The notes beneath the pieces were generated by a model, which was not told the origin of the DNA, did no database searches, and saw nothing but the letters and a program-made list of their open reading frames with translations. A program made the translations under genes and the position numbers. Below are positions 1-6,683 of a stretch of DNA of 19,459 nt, piece after piece (the first letter of the stretch is position 1; each line of letters opens with the position of its first letter). The DNA is from an uncultured Longilinea sp. (GTDB lineage Bacteria > Chloroflexota > Anaerolineae > Anaerolineales > Anaerolineaceae), in contig CALMIB010000094.1 of NCBI GenBank assembly GCA_937863945.1, positions 1-19,459 on the forward strand. Reading direction: 5' to 3'.

Positions 1-68
1 TGATCGAAACGCACCAGATCTAGAAACTGCTCATTGTCGGAAAGTTGTTCGGGACAGGTTCTGTTTAG

Positions 69-142
69 TGCCCCCGGCAGAACTCGAATCTGCAGCCTTT
101 TGCTCCGCAAGCAAACGCTCTATCCATTTGAGCTACGAGGGC
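69..142 (-). tRNA. tRNA-Arg, anticodon GCG
   Basis: The reverse strand folds into a complete 74-nt cloverleaf. The acceptor arms GCCCTCG and CGGGGGC pair, with one T-G wobble, and the discriminator is A. The D arm has stem GCTC/GAGC with GG and A20 in the loop. The anticodon stem TTTGC/GCAAA closes the loop TTGCGGA, so the anticodon is GCG and it reads CGC (and CGT by wobble). The variable loop has five bases. The T stem GCAGA/TCTGC closes TTCGAGT. A20 and C35 are arginine identity elements, and G36-G37 suits TrmD methylation. CCA is not encoded (CTA follows the discriminator). It lies downstream of the hydrolase gene but has its own promoter. Confidence 0.95.
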
Positions 143-157
143 AGTTAAGCGTCAACA

Positions 158-186
158 AATATACCCCAAGCGCCTCGAATCGTCAA
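158..186 (-). promoter_or_regulatory. Sigma-70-type promoter of tRNA-Arg
   Basis: On the minus strand, TTGACG (186-181) is followed after exactly 17 bases by TATATT (163-158). The tRNA begins 15 bases after the -10 box. Position, spacing and near-consensus hexamers agree, so the tRNA is probably transcribed independently of the hydrolase upstream. Confidence 0.75.
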
Positions 187-214
187 GGTTTGTTTTTTTA
201 CCCTGGCCAGGGTT

Positions 215-1009
215 TCACCCCGGCGGCACGAGCAACCCCTTGCGGCGCAGAAACGCCAGCAGCCCCGCGGCCAGCGCGTCCGGCTGTTCCAGGTGCGCCA
301 GGTGCCCCGCGCCGGAGAGGATTTGCAGGTCGGCATCCGGCAGGTTGGCGGCCAGGAAGTGCGAAAACGCCAGCGGCGTCAGGCGGTCTTCGGTGCCGCA
401 GGCCAGCCAGGCCGGCGCGCGCACGGCGCTCACCTGCCCGCGCAGGTCGTAGGCTGCGCAGGCCAGCCAGTCGGCATACAGCACGCTGGAGCGCGTCTGG
501 CGCATCAGGTGCGCGGCCAGCTTGAGCAGCGCGGGCGGCGTCGACGGCCCCCCCAGGCGCGCTTCGATCTGCCGCAGCCCGATCTCATACGTCACCGGCG
601 ACGACAGGCTCTGCAGCAGGCCGGCCGGCACGTCCAGGGACGCGCCCGAAGCGATCAGCCCCAACCCGGCTACGTGGCCGGGATGGCGCGCCGCCAGGCT
701 GAGCGCGGCCGCGCCGCCCAGCGAATGCCCCACGAACACCGCCTGGTATAACCCAACCGCTTCCAAAAAATCGACTAGCCGCTCGGTCACCGCGTCCAGG
801 CTTTGCAGCCCCACCTCCGCCGAGCGCCCGTGCCCGGGCAAATCCAGCGCCAACACGCGGCAGCCCGGCAGGCGGCGCAGCGCGGCCGGCCAGCCCAGGT
901 GGCTGCTGCCGGCGCCGTGAATCAAAATCACCGGCGGCTGCAAAGTGCTGGCCGCCCCCTGGTTTCCCCCCTCGCTGTATGCGTAATACAGTCCGGCTGC
1001 AATGGGCAT
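215..1009 (-). CDS. Alpha/beta hydrolase
   Basis: A 264-residue alpha/beta-hydrolase-fold protein. Visible family marks, in order, are the oxyanion-hole HGAG segment, the DLPGHGRS strand-turn, the nucleophile elbow GHSLGG with the catalytic Ser, an acidic residue in CGTEDR, and the catalytic His in GAGHLAHLE near the C terminus. These give a full Ser-Asp-His triad, as in BioH- and lactonase-like esterases. The substrate cannot be read from sequence. The reading frame extends upstream to a GTG at 1075, but that extension looks unlike the family and contains a TATAGT box, so the ATG at 1009 is preferred. No signal peptide is seen, so it is probably cytoplasmic. It is transcribed towards the tRNA-Arg gene and divergently from tatA. 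Confidence 0.88.
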   Translation of the reverse strand: MPIAAGLYYAYSEGGNQGAASTLQPPVILIHGAGSSHLGWPAALRRLPGCRVLALDLPGHGRSAEVGLQSLDAVTERLVDFLEAVGLYQAVFVGHSLGGAAALSLAARHPGHVAGLGLIASGASLDVPAGLLQSLSSPVTYEIGLRQIEARLGGPSTPPALLKLAAHLMRQTRSSVLYADWLACAAYDLRGQVSAVRAPAWLACGTEDRLTPLAFSHFLAANLPDADLQILSGAGHLAHLEQPDALAAGLLAFLRRKGLLVPPG

Positions 1010-1063
1010 GCTGAAATCGTGATATGGCTGGGTGCAATATTGACCGTGAACCGGCCTGAGCCA

Positions 1064-1069
1064 ACTATA
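1064..1069 (-). promoter_or_regulatory. Possible -10 box of the hydrolase gene
   Basis: TATAGT on the minus strand lies 54 bases upstream of the preferred ATG at 1009. No convincing -35 hexamer is visible. Its position downstream of the alternative GTG at 1075 supports the shorter protein. Confidence 0.35.
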
Positions 1070-1198
1070 CCGCACTTACCGCTGGCGTGCGGCGGGACGG
1101 CAATTTGCAATCCAACTGAAAGCTAACCGACAAAACTGAAGGAATTCGATCATTAAAAACCTCTACCCGCGCGGGAATCCGCCCGGCGTTTCAATGAA

Positions 1199-1207
1199 TG
1201 TTATAAT
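1199..1207 (+). promoter_or_regulatory. Extended -10 promoter of the tat operon
   Basis: TG-T-TATAAT is a perfect extended -10 element about 62 bases upstream of the tatA start. The -35 region is poor (C-rich), as is typical for extended -10 promoters. Transcription would start near 1214 and give a leader of about 55 nt. Confidence 0.6.
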
Positions 1208-1269
1208 GGAAGGCGCAGCATCCATGTAAACACCCCTCAGATCAGTTGTTCACAAGAAGGAGCTTAACG

Positions 1270-1455
1270 ATGCCTTGGAGACCGGGTTTGCCTGAGATTT
1301 TGATCGTGTTTGGGATCGTCCTGCTGCTGTTTGGGCCGGGACGCATCGTAAAGATCGCCAACGAATTGGGCAGCAGCATCAAGGCCTTCCGCGACGGCCT
1401 GCAAAAGAAGGATGACTCTGAAGAGGGTAATCCGCCCGACGAGACCAGAAAATAA
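1270..1455 (+). CDS. tatA: Twin-arginine translocase TatA-family protein
   Basis: A 61-residue protein with a TatA layout: a short periplasmic N terminus, one hydrophobic helix (about residues 8-23) beginning LPEILIV, the FGPGR hinge, then an amphipathic helix (IVKIANELGSSIKAF) and a charged tail. TatA subunits oligomerise to form the pore that lets folded twin-arginine precursors cross the membrane. The ATG at 1270 is chosen over an upstream in-frame TTG because a strong AAGAAGGAG ribosome-binding site sits 7 bases before it. It is at the short end for TatA. It is first in the operon tatA-tatB-tatC-mrp and is transcribed from the extended -10 promoter at 1199. Confidence 0.9.
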   Translation: MPWRPGLPEILIVFGIVLLLFGPGRIVKIANELGSSIKAFRDGLQKKDDSEEGNPPDETRK

Positions 1456-1479
1456 ACTGACCGCGAAAGCCAAACCGCG

Positions 1480-1920
1480 ATGGAAGTTTTGGGAATCGGG
1501 CTGCCTGAACTGGCATTAATTCTGGTGATCATTTTCCTGGTGCTGGGACCGAAGGATATGGCCAGCACGGCCAGGCGGGTCGCCAGAACAATTCGTTCCT
1601 TAACACAGTCAGAATTCTGGCGCGCCACCCGCGAGGCCTGGCGCATGGCCCAGGACATTCCCAACGAACTGCTGCGCGAGTCTGGCCTGGAAGAGGCGCA
1701 AAAAGAGCTCCAACAGATGAGCAACCAGTTGAATCAATGGTCCAGGGAAATGGACACGACCCTCAAAGCGGCCGATTCCAACCGCATCCAGCCGCCGGTG
1801 CAGGAAACCGCGCCTCAGGCCACCGAAGCCGCGCCCCAGGCGGACGCGGATGAAACCGCAGACCCCCAGTCAAAACCCATTGACGCAGATTCCGTCCAAC
1901 CCACCACCGCCCATGAATAA
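1480..1920 (+). CDS. tatB: Twin-arginine translocase TatB/TatA-like protein
   Basis: A 146-residue second Tat subunit. The N-terminal membrane helix (about residues 7-23) contains LPELALILVIIFLVLGP. An amphipathic helix follows, then a long helical stretch with likely coiled-coil character (about 55-95), and an Ala/Pro/Asp/Glu-rich, probably disordered C-terminal third. The longer cytoplasmic part and the place between tatA and tatC favour a TatB role, receiving precursors with TatC. TatA and TatB cannot be separated with certainty by sequence alone. No strong ribosome-binding site precedes the ATG, which lies 24 bases after the tatA stop. Its last 8 bases overlap the likely tatC start, which suggests translational coupling. 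Confidence 0.82.
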   Translation: MEVLGIGLPELALILVIIFLVLGPKDMASTARRVARTIRSLTQSEFWRATREAWRMAQDIPNELLRESGLEEAQKELQQMSNQLNQWSREMDTTLKAADSNRIQPPVQETAPQATEAAPQADADETADPQSKPIDADSVQPTTAHE

Positions 1921-2719
1921 CGCGGCGCGCCAACCGGTGCCCGCCGGCACCAGCCAGGCGCGCAAGCCCGCTCCGCCGAATGATATGTCGGCGCTCACCC
2001 TGCGGGAGCTGTGGGAGGGCATCCAGGAGCATATCACCGAGCTGCGCAAGCGGCTGATGGTGATCGTGATCAGCCTGCTCGTCACCACTTTCGGCAGCTT
2101 TTACTTTGCCCAGGTGCTGATCGACTGGCTGGCCATCCCGGCGGGCGGCACCGATAAACTCATCGCGCTGGAAGTGACCGAGACCGTCGGCGTGTTCATG
2201 CGGGTTTCGCTGCTCAGCGGTTTGATCCTGGCCCTGCCGATTGTCCTGTATGAAATTCTGGCTTTCGTGCTGCCCGCGCTCAACGAAAACGAGCGCAAGG
2301 TCTTTAACCGCACCGCTCCGCTTGTGGTGGTGATTGCCTCGCTGCTGTTCCTCAGCGGCGTGGCGTTTGCCTACTTTGTGATGCTGCCGGTTTCCGTTCC
2401 CTTTTTGACCACCTTCCTGGAAGTCACCACCACGCTGCGCCTGGGCAATTATCTGAACTTTGTGACCGGCATGATGTTCTGGCTGGGCATTGGCTTTGAA
2501 ACCCCCATCATCGTGTACTTCCTGGCGCGGCTCAACATCGTCTCGGCGGGCGCGCTGCTGAAAGGCTGGCGCGTGGCCGTGGTGGTCATCGCCGTTGCCG
2601 CCGCCATGATCACCCCCACGGTTGACCCGGTCAATATGACGCTGCTCATGGCGCCGCTGATCTTGCTATATTTCATCAGTGTCCTGTTCGCGCGGGTCGC
2701 GCAGAGATCACGCAGTTAG
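1913..2719 (+). CDS. tatC: Twin-arginine translocase subunit TatC
   Basis: TatC is the polytopic receptor for twin-arginine signal peptides. The family marks are present: HITELRKRL before the first membrane helix (the usual H-x-EELR-x-R motif), FVLPALNENER in the first long loop, and TPTVDP followed by APLILLY near the last helices. About six membrane segments are visible. The start is set at the ATG at 1913, which overlaps the tatB stop. The frame is open upstream to 1850, and an internal ATG at 1985 would also give a normal TatC, so the first ~25 Pro/Ala-rich residues are uncertain. The predicted length of 268 residues is usual for the family. It is followed 22 bases later by mrp. Confidence 0.93.
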   Translation: MNNAARQPVPAGTSQARKPAPPNDMSALTLRELWEGIQEHITELRKRLMVIVISLLVTTFGSFYFAQVLIDWLAIPAGGTDKLIALEVTETVGVFMRVSLLSGLILALPIVLYEILAFVLPALNENERKVFNRTAPLVVVIASLLFLSGVAFAYFVMLPVSVPFLTTFLEVTTTLRLGNYLNFVTGMMFWLGIGFETPIIVYFLARLNIVSAGALLKGWRVAVVVIAVAAAMITPTVDPVNMTLLMAPLILLYFISVLFARVAQRSRS

Positions 2720-2741
2720 CCATTATTTTTAAGGATTGTGC

Positions 2742-3797
2742 ATGCCAACCGAAGCAGAAGTGATGGAAGCCCTGAAAAAGGTCATTGACCCCGAACTGGG
2801 CCGCAGCATCGTGGACCTGAATATGGTGCGCGACCTGCAAATTCACCCGGACGGGGTGGTGGCGTTCACGCTGGCGCTGACCGCGCCAGGCTGCCCGCTG
2901 AAAGATCGCATGAAGAACGACGCGCATGCCGTGCTGACCGCGCTGCCCGGCATCCACGGCGTTGAACTCACCTTTGGCGCCATGACCGACGAAGAGCGCA
3001 AGGCCGTCTTCGGGCACGGCGCGCCCGGCCTGCCCAAACTGAACGAGTTTTCGCGCATCGGCCAGACCATCGCGGTGATGAGCGGCAAGGGCGGGGTGGG
3101 CAAGTCGCTGGTGACCGCGTCGCTGGCGGTCACGCTGGCGCGCCAGGGCAAAAAGGTGGGCATTTTGGACGCCGACCTGACCGGTCCCAGCATTCCCAGG
3201 CTGTTCGGGCTGCCTTCCGGCGGCGTGCGCGGCTCGGAGATGGGCATGCTGCCGGCCAACACGCGCACCGGCATCCGCGTCATGTCCACCAACCTGCTGG
3301 TGCCCGAGGAAGATACCGCCGTGGTGTGGCGCGGGCCGGTGGTCAGCGGCACCATCCGCCAGTTCTACGAGCAGGTGCTGTGGGGCCGCCTGGACGTGCT
3401 GCTGATTGACCTGCCGCCGGGCACCTCGGACGCCAACCTGACCGTGGTGCAAAACCTGCCCCTCAACGGCGCGGTGCTGGTGACCACGCCGCAGGCGCTG
3501 GCCGCGCTGGTGGTGCGCAAGGGCGTGCGCATGCTTCAGCAGCTCAACGTGCCCATCCTGGGCGTCGTCGAGAACATGAGCTTTTACACCTGCCCGGATA
3601 CCGGCCGCCCGCATGAGATCTTCGGCCCCAGCCACGCCGCCGAAGTGGCCGAACTGGCCGGCAGCCGGGTGGCCGCGCGCCTGCCCATCCGCCCCGAGGT
3701 CGCCGCGCAATGCGACGCCGGCCAGGTGGAGGATGTGAGCCTGCCCGAACTGGAAGCGTTCGCCGGCCAACTGGTGAGCGTGCCGGCCCAGGCCTGA
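2742..3797 (+). CDS. mrp: Mrp/ApbC-family Fe-S cluster carrier ATPase
   Basis: A 351-residue Mrp/NBP35-type protein, thought to carry or insert Fe-S clusters. Residues 1-80 are a MIP18/DUF59 domain with the conserved TAPGCP. Residues 105-340 are the deviant Walker ATPase: P-loop GKGGVGKS at 115-122, DADLTGPS at 143-150, and LIDLPPGTSD at 221-230. The segment that normally carries the cluster-bridging CxxC reads C284-P-D-T, so the second Cys is missing. The ATG at 2742 is preferred to the in-frame TTG at 2736, because AAGGA at 2731-2735 sits 6 bases before it. It is apparently cotranscribed with tatABC. Tat exports cofactor-loaded proteins, so a link to Fe-S precursor maturation is plausible but inferred. 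Confidence 0.93.
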   Translation: MPTEAEVMEALKKVIDPELGRSIVDLNMVRDLQIHPDGVVAFTLALTAPGCPLKDRMKNDAHAVLTALPGIHGVELTFGAMTDEERKAVFGHGAPGLPKLNEFSRIGQTIAVMSGKGGVGKSLVTASLAVTLARQGKKVGILDADLTGPSIPRLFGLPSGGVRGSEMGMLPANTRTGIRVMSTNLLVPEEDTAVVWRGPVVSGTIRQFYEQVLWGRLDVLLIDLPPGTSDANLTVVQNLPLNGAVLVTTPQALAALVVRKGVRMLQQLNVPILGVVENMSFYTCPDTGRPHEIFGPSHAAEVAELAGSRVAARLPIRPEVAAQCDAGQVEDVSLPELEAFAGQLVSVPAQA

Positions 3798-3826
3798 TGG
3801 GCGCTCACCGGCGGCCGGTTTGTTTG
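3773..3826 (+). terminator. Probable terminator overlapping the mrp stop
   Basis: Two nested stems span the mrp stop codon: GGTGAGCG (3773-3780) with CGCTCACC (3802-3809), and CCGGCC (3783-3788) with GGCCGG (3813-3818). The second is followed directly by a T-rich run, TTTGTTTGT. The structures exclude each other. The T run is interrupted, so termination strength is uncertain. Confidence 0.45.
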
Positions 3827-3942
3827 TAGAATTGAATCTGAAGTTATTGTTATCAAACGGTTCATTGAACTGCAACCGAATTGCAATAGATCTATTAACA
3901 TTTTTTAATGCAAGATTTGTGAATATCAGGTATCATAACTTT

Positions 3943-3981
3943 GTCAAGCGGCTGGGTGCCCCCCTCACCCCGCCGCTTGAC
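3943..3981. repeat. Long inverted repeat, 10-bp perfect arms
   Basis: GTCAAGCGGC (3943-3952) is the exact reverse complement of GCCGCTTGAC (3972-3981). Inside, GGGTG pairs with CACCC after a single mismatch, leaving a C-rich loop of about 7 bases. No T run follows on either side, so it is not a standard terminator. It could be a protein-binding site or a repetitive-element hairpin. Confidence 0.7.
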
Positions 3982-4018
3982 GCTTTAATCGCCAAAATTT
4001 CTGAAAGTGCTTACAGCC

Positions 4019-4051
4019 CGTGCCTGTGGATCAAAAAGTCCATCAGGCACG
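4019..4051. repeat. Second inverted repeat, 8-bp arms
   Basis: CGTGCCTG (4019-4026) pairs with CAGGCACG (4044-4051). TGGA/TCCA extends the stem past a one-base bulge, with loop TCAAAAAG. It lies about 50 bases upstream of the -10 box at 4108 and may be an operator or part of a mobile repeat. Confidence 0.6.
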
Positions 4052-4104
4052 TCTTATGTTAATGATAAAGCTGGTGCGCTTCAAAAAATTCCTGTTTACA
4101 GCGG

Positions 4105-4113
4105 TGATACAAT
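4105..4113 (+). promoter_or_regulatory. Extended -10 promoter of the 4138 operon
   Basis: TG-A-TACAAT is an extended -10 element that ends 24 bases before the ATG. A strong ribosome-binding site (AAAGGAGGA, 4126-4134) follows. No clear -35 box is seen. Confidence 0.5.
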
Positions 4114-4137
4114 AAATTTACCCGTAAAGGAGGAGCC

Positions 4138-4503
4138 ATGCTGGACAAACGGTTTGGCGCTTTGCGCACCATTGGCAGAATCTTCAAGGTGCTGGGGATC
4201 ATTTCGGTGGTTGCCGGCGTGGTGATGGCAGTCGTGTCGATCGTGTTTCTCTCGATGCACACTTTTGCCAACCCGCTGAACAGTCCCATGTTTGGCGCGC
4301 GCGCCCTGATGGGCGGTGGTATCTGGGCCGGGCTGGCAGCCCTGCTGTGGGGCGCACTGGGCGGGCTGGTGCTCTTCGGCAGCGGTGAAGTCATCGACCT
4401 GCTCATCGCGGTGGAGGAAAACACGCGCGCCTCGGCGCAGTTGCTGCGCCAGCAGCAAAATCCGGCCGCCGGTCTGCCGCCGGAGAAAGGCGGCAACGGA
4501 TGA
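4138..4503 (+). CDS. Small two-helix membrane protein, unknown function
   Basis: A 121-residue protein with two strongly hydrophobic segments (about residues 18-40 and 60-82), followed by GEVIDLLIAVEENTRASAQLL and a Pro/Gly-rich tail. A second helix running into an acidic EENTR-type amphipathic segment recurs in many small uncharacterised bacterial membrane proteins. I do not recognise a functional family. The ATG is firmly placed by the AAAGGAGGA ribosome-binding site 4 bases before it. Its stop overlaps the next start (ATGA at 4500), so it is cotranslated with the GerMN lipoprotein. Both products may act at the cell envelope. Confidence 0.75.
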   Translation: MLDKRFGALRTIGRIFKVLGIISVVAGVVMAVVSIVFLSMHTFANPLNSPMFGARALMGGGIWAGLAALLWGALGGLVLFGSGEVIDLLIAVEENTRASAQLLRQQQNPAAGLPPEKGGNG

Positions 4504-5054
4504 AATCCCGTCTCTTTCCCGCTCTCCTGCTGCTCGCGGTGCTGCTTTCGGGTTGCGGCACGCTATTCGCGCTGCCCACGCCCACCCCCACGCTGCCGCC
4601 GCCCACCCCGCTGCCCCCCGAACCCACCGCCACCGCCACCAGCCTGCCGTTTGCCACCGTGAAGGTCTATTACATTGCCCTGGAAGATAACGGCGTCAGC
4701 GGCGCGCCGGTGGGCTGCGGCGACAGCGCCATCGCGGTGGAATACCCCATCGGCTTCGGCAAGGGCCCGCTGGAGTATGCCTACGAGAAGCTGCTCTACG
4801 CCCGCGAGCGCACCGTCGGCGAGTCGGGCCTGTACAACGCGCTGTACCAGTCGGATCTGACCCTGGTCAGCGCGGAAATCCGTGACGGCACGGCGGTGAT
4901 CGCGCTGGAGGGCACGCTGCTGCTGGGCGGCGAGTGCGACAGCCCGCGCGTGCAGGCGCAGCTTGAGATGATCCCCGGCCAGTTCCCCGAAGTGACCGCG
5001 GTGGAAATCAGCCTCAACGGCAAACCGCTGGCCGACGCGTTGTCGCTGAAATAG
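4500..5054 (+). CDS. GerMN-domain lipoprotein
   Basis: A 184-residue lipoprotein precursor. Residues 1-18 form a lipoprotein signal ending in LLSG with the lipidated Cys at 19. A Pro/Thr-rich linker (about residues 25-48) precedes a GerMN-like domain (about 52-180). Its typical features are the strand VKVYYIAL, a central 'GPLEYAYEKLLYARE' helix, and paired strands in which DGTAVIALEG matches the usual v-x-dgt-x-v-x-l-s pattern. In Bacillus, GerM is a spore-envelope protein, but the domain is widespread in non-sporulating bacteria and its biochemical role is not established. It overlaps the preceding membrane-protein gene by 4 bases. It probably sits on the outer face of the cytoplasmic membrane. 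Confidence 0.8.
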   Translation: MKSRLFPALLLLAVLLSGCGTLFALPTPTPTLPPPTPLPPEPTATATSLPFATVKVYYIALEDNGVSGAPVGCGDSAIAVEYPIGFGKGPLEYAYEKLLYARERTVGESGLYNALYQSDLTLVSAEIRDGTAVIALEGTLLLGGECDSPRVQAQLEMIPGQFPEVTAVEISLNGKPLADALSLK

Positions 5055-5056
5055 CG

Positions 5057-5075
5057 GCCGGTCCGGCTCATTTTT
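5057..5075 (+). terminator. Weak candidate terminator after the GerMN gene
   Basis: A short GCCG/CGGC stem with a 3-base loop is followed by TCATTTTT. The stem is short, but it lies between two transcription units and the next gene has its own -10 box. Confidence 0.3.
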
Positions 5076-5097
5076 CCGGTCGATTGCGCGCGCAGGG

Positions 5098-5103
5098 TAT
5101 AAT
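5098..5103 (+). promoter_or_regulatory. TATAAT box for a likely leaderless MATE mRNA
   Basis: A perfect TATAAT ends 8 bases before the ATG at 5112. Transcription would therefore begin at or next to the start codon, and no Shine-Dalgarno sequence is present. The -35 region is not recognisable. Confidence 0.55.
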
Positions 5104-5111
5104 CCTTGCGT

Positions 5112-6491
5112 ATGCGCCGCATCTTCACGTTCCAATTTGACCGCATCTACCTGCGCGCTCTGTTCACCCTGGCGCTGCCGATCATCATTCAAAACGGCAT
5201 CTCCTCGTCGCTGAACGCCATCGACGTGATGATGCTGGGGCAGATGGGCGAAGTGCCGGTGGCGGCCGTCGGGCTGGCCAACCAGGTTTTCTTCCTGTTC
5301 AGCTTCATGCTGTTCGGCGTCAGCAGCGGCGCGGCCATCTTCTCGGCGCAGTTCTGGGGCAAAAATGACCTGCCCGGCATCCGGCGCGTGCTGGGGCTGG
5401 CGCTGCTGCTCAATACCGGCGCGGCGCTGCTGTTCATGCTGGCGGCGCTGGTGCTGCCCCGCCAGGTGCTCGCCATCTACACCGCCGACCCGGCCGTGAT
5501 CGCCACGGGCACAGGTTATTTGCGCATCGTCGGCTGGAGCTACCTGCTCACCGCTGTATCGTTCAGCTTCTCGTCCACGCTGCGCGCCACGGGCAACGTG
5601 CGCCTGCCAATGGCGGCCAGTGTGTTGGCCATCACCTTCAAGACCGGTCTGAGCTACCTGCTCATCTTCGGCAGGCTGGGCCTGCCGGCCCTGGGCGTGC
5701 AGGGCGCGGCGCTGGCCACGCTGCTGGCGCGCGCGCTGGAATGCGCCGTGCTGGTAACCGCCGCCTACCGCCTGAAAACCCCCGCGGGTGCGCGCCTGCG
5801 TGAACTGCTGGACGTGCGCCGCGACTTCCTGTCCGGCTTCCTCAGGCTGGCCATGCCGGTGGCGGTCAACGAAACGCTCTGGTCGCTGGGCATCTCCGTC
5901 TATAACTTCGCCTACGCGCGCATCGGCACCGAATCAATCGCCGCCGTCAACATTGCCTCCACCCTGGAGGGCATGGCCTTCGTCATCTTCATCGGCATCT
6001 CCGATGCCACCGGCATCCTCATCGGCAACAAGATCGGCGCGGGTGAAAAAGAGACTGCCTTCCTGTACGCGCGCCGCACGATCACCCTGGCGACCCTGAC
6101 TGCGCTGGCCGTCGGCGGGCTGATTTTGTTGCTGCGCGGGCCGCTGCTCACGCTGTACGCCGTTTCCGACCAGGCGCTGGACTACGCCAGCCGCATCCTG
6201 CTGGTGATGGGCTTCACGCTGTGGGTGCGCGTCTCCAACATGACGCTGATCGTGGGCGTGCTGCGCAGCGGCGGCGACACGCGCTTCGGGCTGATCGTGG
6301 ACATTGGCACCGTGTGGGCGGTCGGCGTGCCGCTGGCGTTGCTGGGCGTTTTTGTGTTGCGCCTGCCGGTGTACTGGGTATACTTGATGGTAATGTCCGA
6401 AGAGGTGATCAAGTACGTCCTGGCGCTGCGCCGCTTTCTATCCGGGCGCTGGATGCGCGACGTCACCGCGCTCGGCCAAATTTCCACATGA
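5112..6491 (+). CDS. MATE-family efflux transporter
   Basis: A 459-residue inner-membrane protein with about 12 hydrophobic helices in two similar halves, as in MATE (NorM/DinF-like) exporters, which expel drugs or metabolites using Na+ or H+ gradients. Typical segments are LALPIIIQNGISSSLNAIDVMMLGQ at the start of the first half (shown in part), AAVGLANQVFFLFS, and the second-half counterpart LAMPVAVNETLWSLG followed by IAAVNIASTLEGMAF. The length is normal. The ATG at 5112 follows a TATAAT box by 8 bases, so the mRNA is probably leaderless. An in-frame TTG at 5106 is less likely. The substrate cannot be predicted. Confidence 0.92.
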   Translation: MRRIFTFQFDRIYLRALFTLALPIIIQNGISSSLNAIDVMMLGQMGEVPVAAVGLANQVFFLFSFMLFGVSSGAAIFSAQFWGKNDLPGIRRVLGLALLLNTGAALLFMLAALVLPRQVLAIYTADPAVIATGTGYLRIVGWSYLLTAVSFSFSSTLRATGNVRLPMAASVLAITFKTGLSYLLIFGRLGLPALGVQGAALATLLARALECAVLVTAAYRLKTPAGARLRELLDVRRDFLSGFLRLAMPVAVNETLWSLGISVYNFAYARIGTESIAAVNIASTLEGMAFVIFIGISDATGILIGNKIGAGEKETAFLYARRTITLATLTALAVGGLILLLRGPLLTLYAVSDQALDYASRILLVMGFTLWVRVSNMTLIVGVLRSGGDTRFGLIVDIGTVWAVGVPLALLGVFVLRLPVYWVYLMVMSEEVIKYVLALRRFLSGRWMRDVTALGQIST

Positions 6492-6683
6492 TTTTTCCCA
6501 TCCCAAACCCTGCCGCCCATTTTGCCCGCCGATCGGCCTTTGCCGCGCGCAAACGCGTCCCCCCGCCCTGTTCCCCGTTTTTGCACCGGCACAAAGAACC
6601 GCGGCTTACGATTTGAAGTGAATTACGGGGACAGTTTGAACCTCCACCCCATCCGTGAATCAACACCAACAGGAGATTAACGC

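Larger units (their letters stand above)
3798..4137. other. AT-rich intergenic region with two inverted repeats
   Basis: No credible gene is seen in these 340 bases. Positions about 3820-3940 are strikingly AT-rich and unstructured. Two perfect-arm hairpins follow, listed separately, then the promoter and ribosome-binding site of the next gene. Short open frames here have no ribosome-binding site or recognisable protein. Confidence 0.7.

Noticed and set aside
200..213. ACCCTGGCCAGGGT palindrome next to a T run, as a terminator of the hydrolase gene
   Set aside because: The T run lies on the wrong side. On the minus strand the hairpin is followed by A residues, so it cannot be an intrinsic terminator for this gene.
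34..525. A 163-residue protein at the left edge
   Set aside because: It covers the tRNA gene and the antisense strand of the hydrolase gene, and its sequence is low-complexity Ala/Arg/Pro.
2676..3875. A 399-residue open frame opposite mrp, and similar long His/Gln/Arg-rich frames opposite nadK, recN and mutS2
   Set aside because: These are antisense shadows caused by high-GC codon bias. They lack start signals and family motifs, and they lie over clear genes.
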